Of a stretch of DNA of 22,836 bases, positions 21,608-22,836 are shown in pieces. The first letter of the stretch is position 1. Every line of letters starts with the position of its first letter. The stretch covers positions 1-22,836 of the forward strand of contig JBMLOQ010000137.1 of the NCBI GenBank assembly GCA_049242885.1. The letters are read 5' to 3'. The notes beneath the pieces are model-generated. The model was given only the letters and a program-made list of their open reading frames with translations, did not search any database and was not told where the DNA came from. A program made the position numbers and the translations under genes. Source of the stretch: CAIVPM01 sp049242885. Its GTDB lineage: Bacteria; Bacteroidota; Bacteroidia; Chitinophagales; Chitinophagaceae.

Positions 21608-22836
21608 TTACTCCTCACCCAAAAATGCATACCTATAATCAGTTACTGGATTGAAAGTTTCTTTTACCGTTCTTGCACTTAACCATCTGTATAAATTTAG
21701 TTGGCTTCCAGCTTTATCATTTGTTCCACTAGCTCTTGCTCCACCAAAAGGTTGTTGACCAACAACAGCTCCAGTTGGTTTATCATTTATATAAAAATTA
21801 CCAGCACTATGGCGTAATGCAGCAGTAGCCTTATCTACAGCATATCTATCTTGTGCAATTATAGCCCCAGTTAAAGCATAATTACTGGTACTATCAACTA
21901 ATTTTAGTGCATCATCAAACTTGTTGGCATCGTAAACATAAATAGTTAAAACTGGTCCAAAAATTTCTTCACACATAGTGGTGTACTTTGGATCTGTTGT
22001 TTCTATGATAGTAGGTTGAATAAAATAACCTTCTTTTTTACTGCAATTTCCTCCTGCAATTACAGTGGCTACCTTACTTTTTTTGGCTTTATCTATGTAA
22101 GATTTAATTTTATCGAAGCTTTTTTCATCAATAACTGCATTAATAAAATTAGTAAAATCTTCTGTGGTTCCCATTTTCATAGAGTTTACTCCTTCAATTA
22201 ATTTTTTCTTTACTTCTTTGGCTAAATTACTTGGTATATAAGCCCTTGAGGCTGCACTACATTTTTGTCCTTGAAATTCAAATGCACCTCTTAACAAAGC
22301 AGCTGAAACAACATCTGCATTTGCCGATTTGTGTGCAATTACAAAATCTTTACCTCCTGTTTCTCCTACAATTCTTGGATATGATTTATAAATATTAGTA
22401 TTTTTTCCAATAGTTTCCCACATTTGGTTAAATACCCCAGTGCTACCTGTAAAGTGAACTCCTGCAAATTGTGGATGATTAAAACAAATTTTACCTATTG
22501 TTGGTCCATCTACATAAACCAAATTAATAACACCATCAGGCAAACCAGCTTCTTTTAAAATTCTCATAAACATTTGTGCACTATAAATTTGAGTATTGGC
22601 TGGTTTCCAAACTACAACATTACCACACATGGCTGCACTTGTAGGCAAATTACCTCCTATTGCTGTAAAATTAAAAGGAGTAACAGCAAGTACAAAACCT
22701 TCTAGAGGACGCCATTCTAAACGATTATGAATACCTGCACCTTGTACAGGTTGTTGCTTATAAATTTCACTTAAAAAATGTACATTAAATCTTAAAAAAT
22801 CTATCAACTCACAAGCTGCATCAATTTCGGCCTGAT
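21608..22836 (-). CDS. pruA: L-glutamate gamma-semialdehyde dehydrogenase (P5C dehydrogenase), 5' end outside the window
   Basis: 409 complete codons seen; the N-terminus is cut by the right edge (the frame runs through 22836 with no start). It oxidises glutamate semialdehyde to glutamate with NAD+, the second step of proline use. Aldehyde dehydrogenase features: EGFVLAVTPFNFTAIGGNL, VVWKPANTQIYSA, VHFTGSTGVFNQMW, the general-base Glu in VGETGGKDFVIAH, and the catalytic Cys in FQGQKCSAASRAYIP. Then come EEIFGPVLTIYVY, GNFYINDKPTGAVVGQQPFGG and a C-terminal NLYRWLSARTVKE, all typical of class-1 P5C dehydrogenase (TIGR01236 type). The hairpin at 21562-21594 follows it. Its metabolic partner, proline dehydrogenase, is about 16 kb to the left. 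Confidence 0.95.
   Translation of the reverse strand, partial: QAEIDAACELIDFLRFNVHFLSEIYKQQPVQGAGIHNRLEWRPLEGFVLAVTPFNFTAIGGNLPTSAAMCGNVVVWKPANTQIYSAQMFMRILKEAGLPDGVINLVYVDGPTIGKICFNHPQFAGVHFTGSTGVFNQMWETIGKNTNIYKSYPRIVGETGGKDFVIAHKSANADVVSAALLRGAFEFQGQKCSAASRAYIPSNLAKEVKKKLIEGVNSMKMGTTEDFTNFINAVIDEKSFDKIKSYIDKAKKSKVATVIAGGNCSKKEGYFIQPTIIETTDPKYTTMCEEIFGPVLTIYVYDANKFDDALKLVDSTSNYALTGAIIAQDRYAVDKATAALRHSAGNFYINDKPTGAVVGQQPFGGARASGTNDKAGSQLNLYRWLSARTVKETFNPVTDYRYAFLGEE

Noticed and set aside
22016..22201. + strand frame inside pruA
   Set aside because: Shadow of the conserved dehydrogenase on the opposite strand.
1..22836. CRISPR arrays, insertion sequences, prophage genes, toxin-antitoxin pairs
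   Set aside because: Looked for spaced direct repeats, transposase motifs and phage structural proteins; none seen.

Overview
The window is AT-rich (roughly 30% G+C by eye, not computed) and comes from a member of the Bacteroidota, most likely a Chitinophagaceae-like organism. The signs are a PorQ-type protein of the type IX secretion system (T9SS), several TAnnTTTG promoter elements, no Shine-Dalgarno sequences before the genes, and a run of small proteins I associate with this phylum. The order is chromosomal housekeeping. I see no prophage, transposon, CRISPR array or defence island.

Left part (1-5713, + strand except one gene): a protein of unknown family that resembles the DNA polymerase III psi subunit; ruvX; a secreted double retropepsin-like aspartic protease with a PDZ domain; and porQ. 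PorQ is interrupted by a 100-N gap flanked by an exact 55-bp duplication, which looks like a scaffolding artefact and closes in frame. A small membrane protein on the - strand follows, then proline dehydrogenase with a membrane protein of unknown function just downstream.

Middle (5714-13972): on the - strand, a secreted fasciclin-domain protein with a clear terminator, and gpmI. On the + strand, a probable three-gene operon (SDR oxidoreductase, small secreted protein, membrane-anchored M23 peptidase). This converges with a DUF4105/Lnb-like membrane protein, which is divergent from a TIGR01777-family epimerase-like protein. A locally G+C-richer spacer leads to a TatD nuclease and tRNA-Ser(GGA), which has its own TAnnTTTG box.

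Right part (13973-22836): uvrB with a well-formed promoter and a SRAP/YedK-family protein form a DNA-repair pair. Then come - strand units: a conserved 90-aa protein with a PhnP-like metallo-beta-lactamase-fold hydrolase; an MBOAT O-acyltransferase; a family 2 glycosyltransferase with an ABC transporter ATPase; and pruA, cut off by the window edge. Proline dehydrogenase (left) and pruA (right) together make the proline-to-glutamate pathway but lie about 16 kb apart.

The best leads are the psi-like protein, the false gap in porQ and its missing start codon, a possible 38-47 aa gene at 8205-8348, the G+C-rich spacer at 12550-12625, the conserved small protein paired with the MBL hydrolase, and promoter boxes so close to start codons that leaderless mRNAs are predicted. 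I did not find convincing evidence for a complete new biological system.
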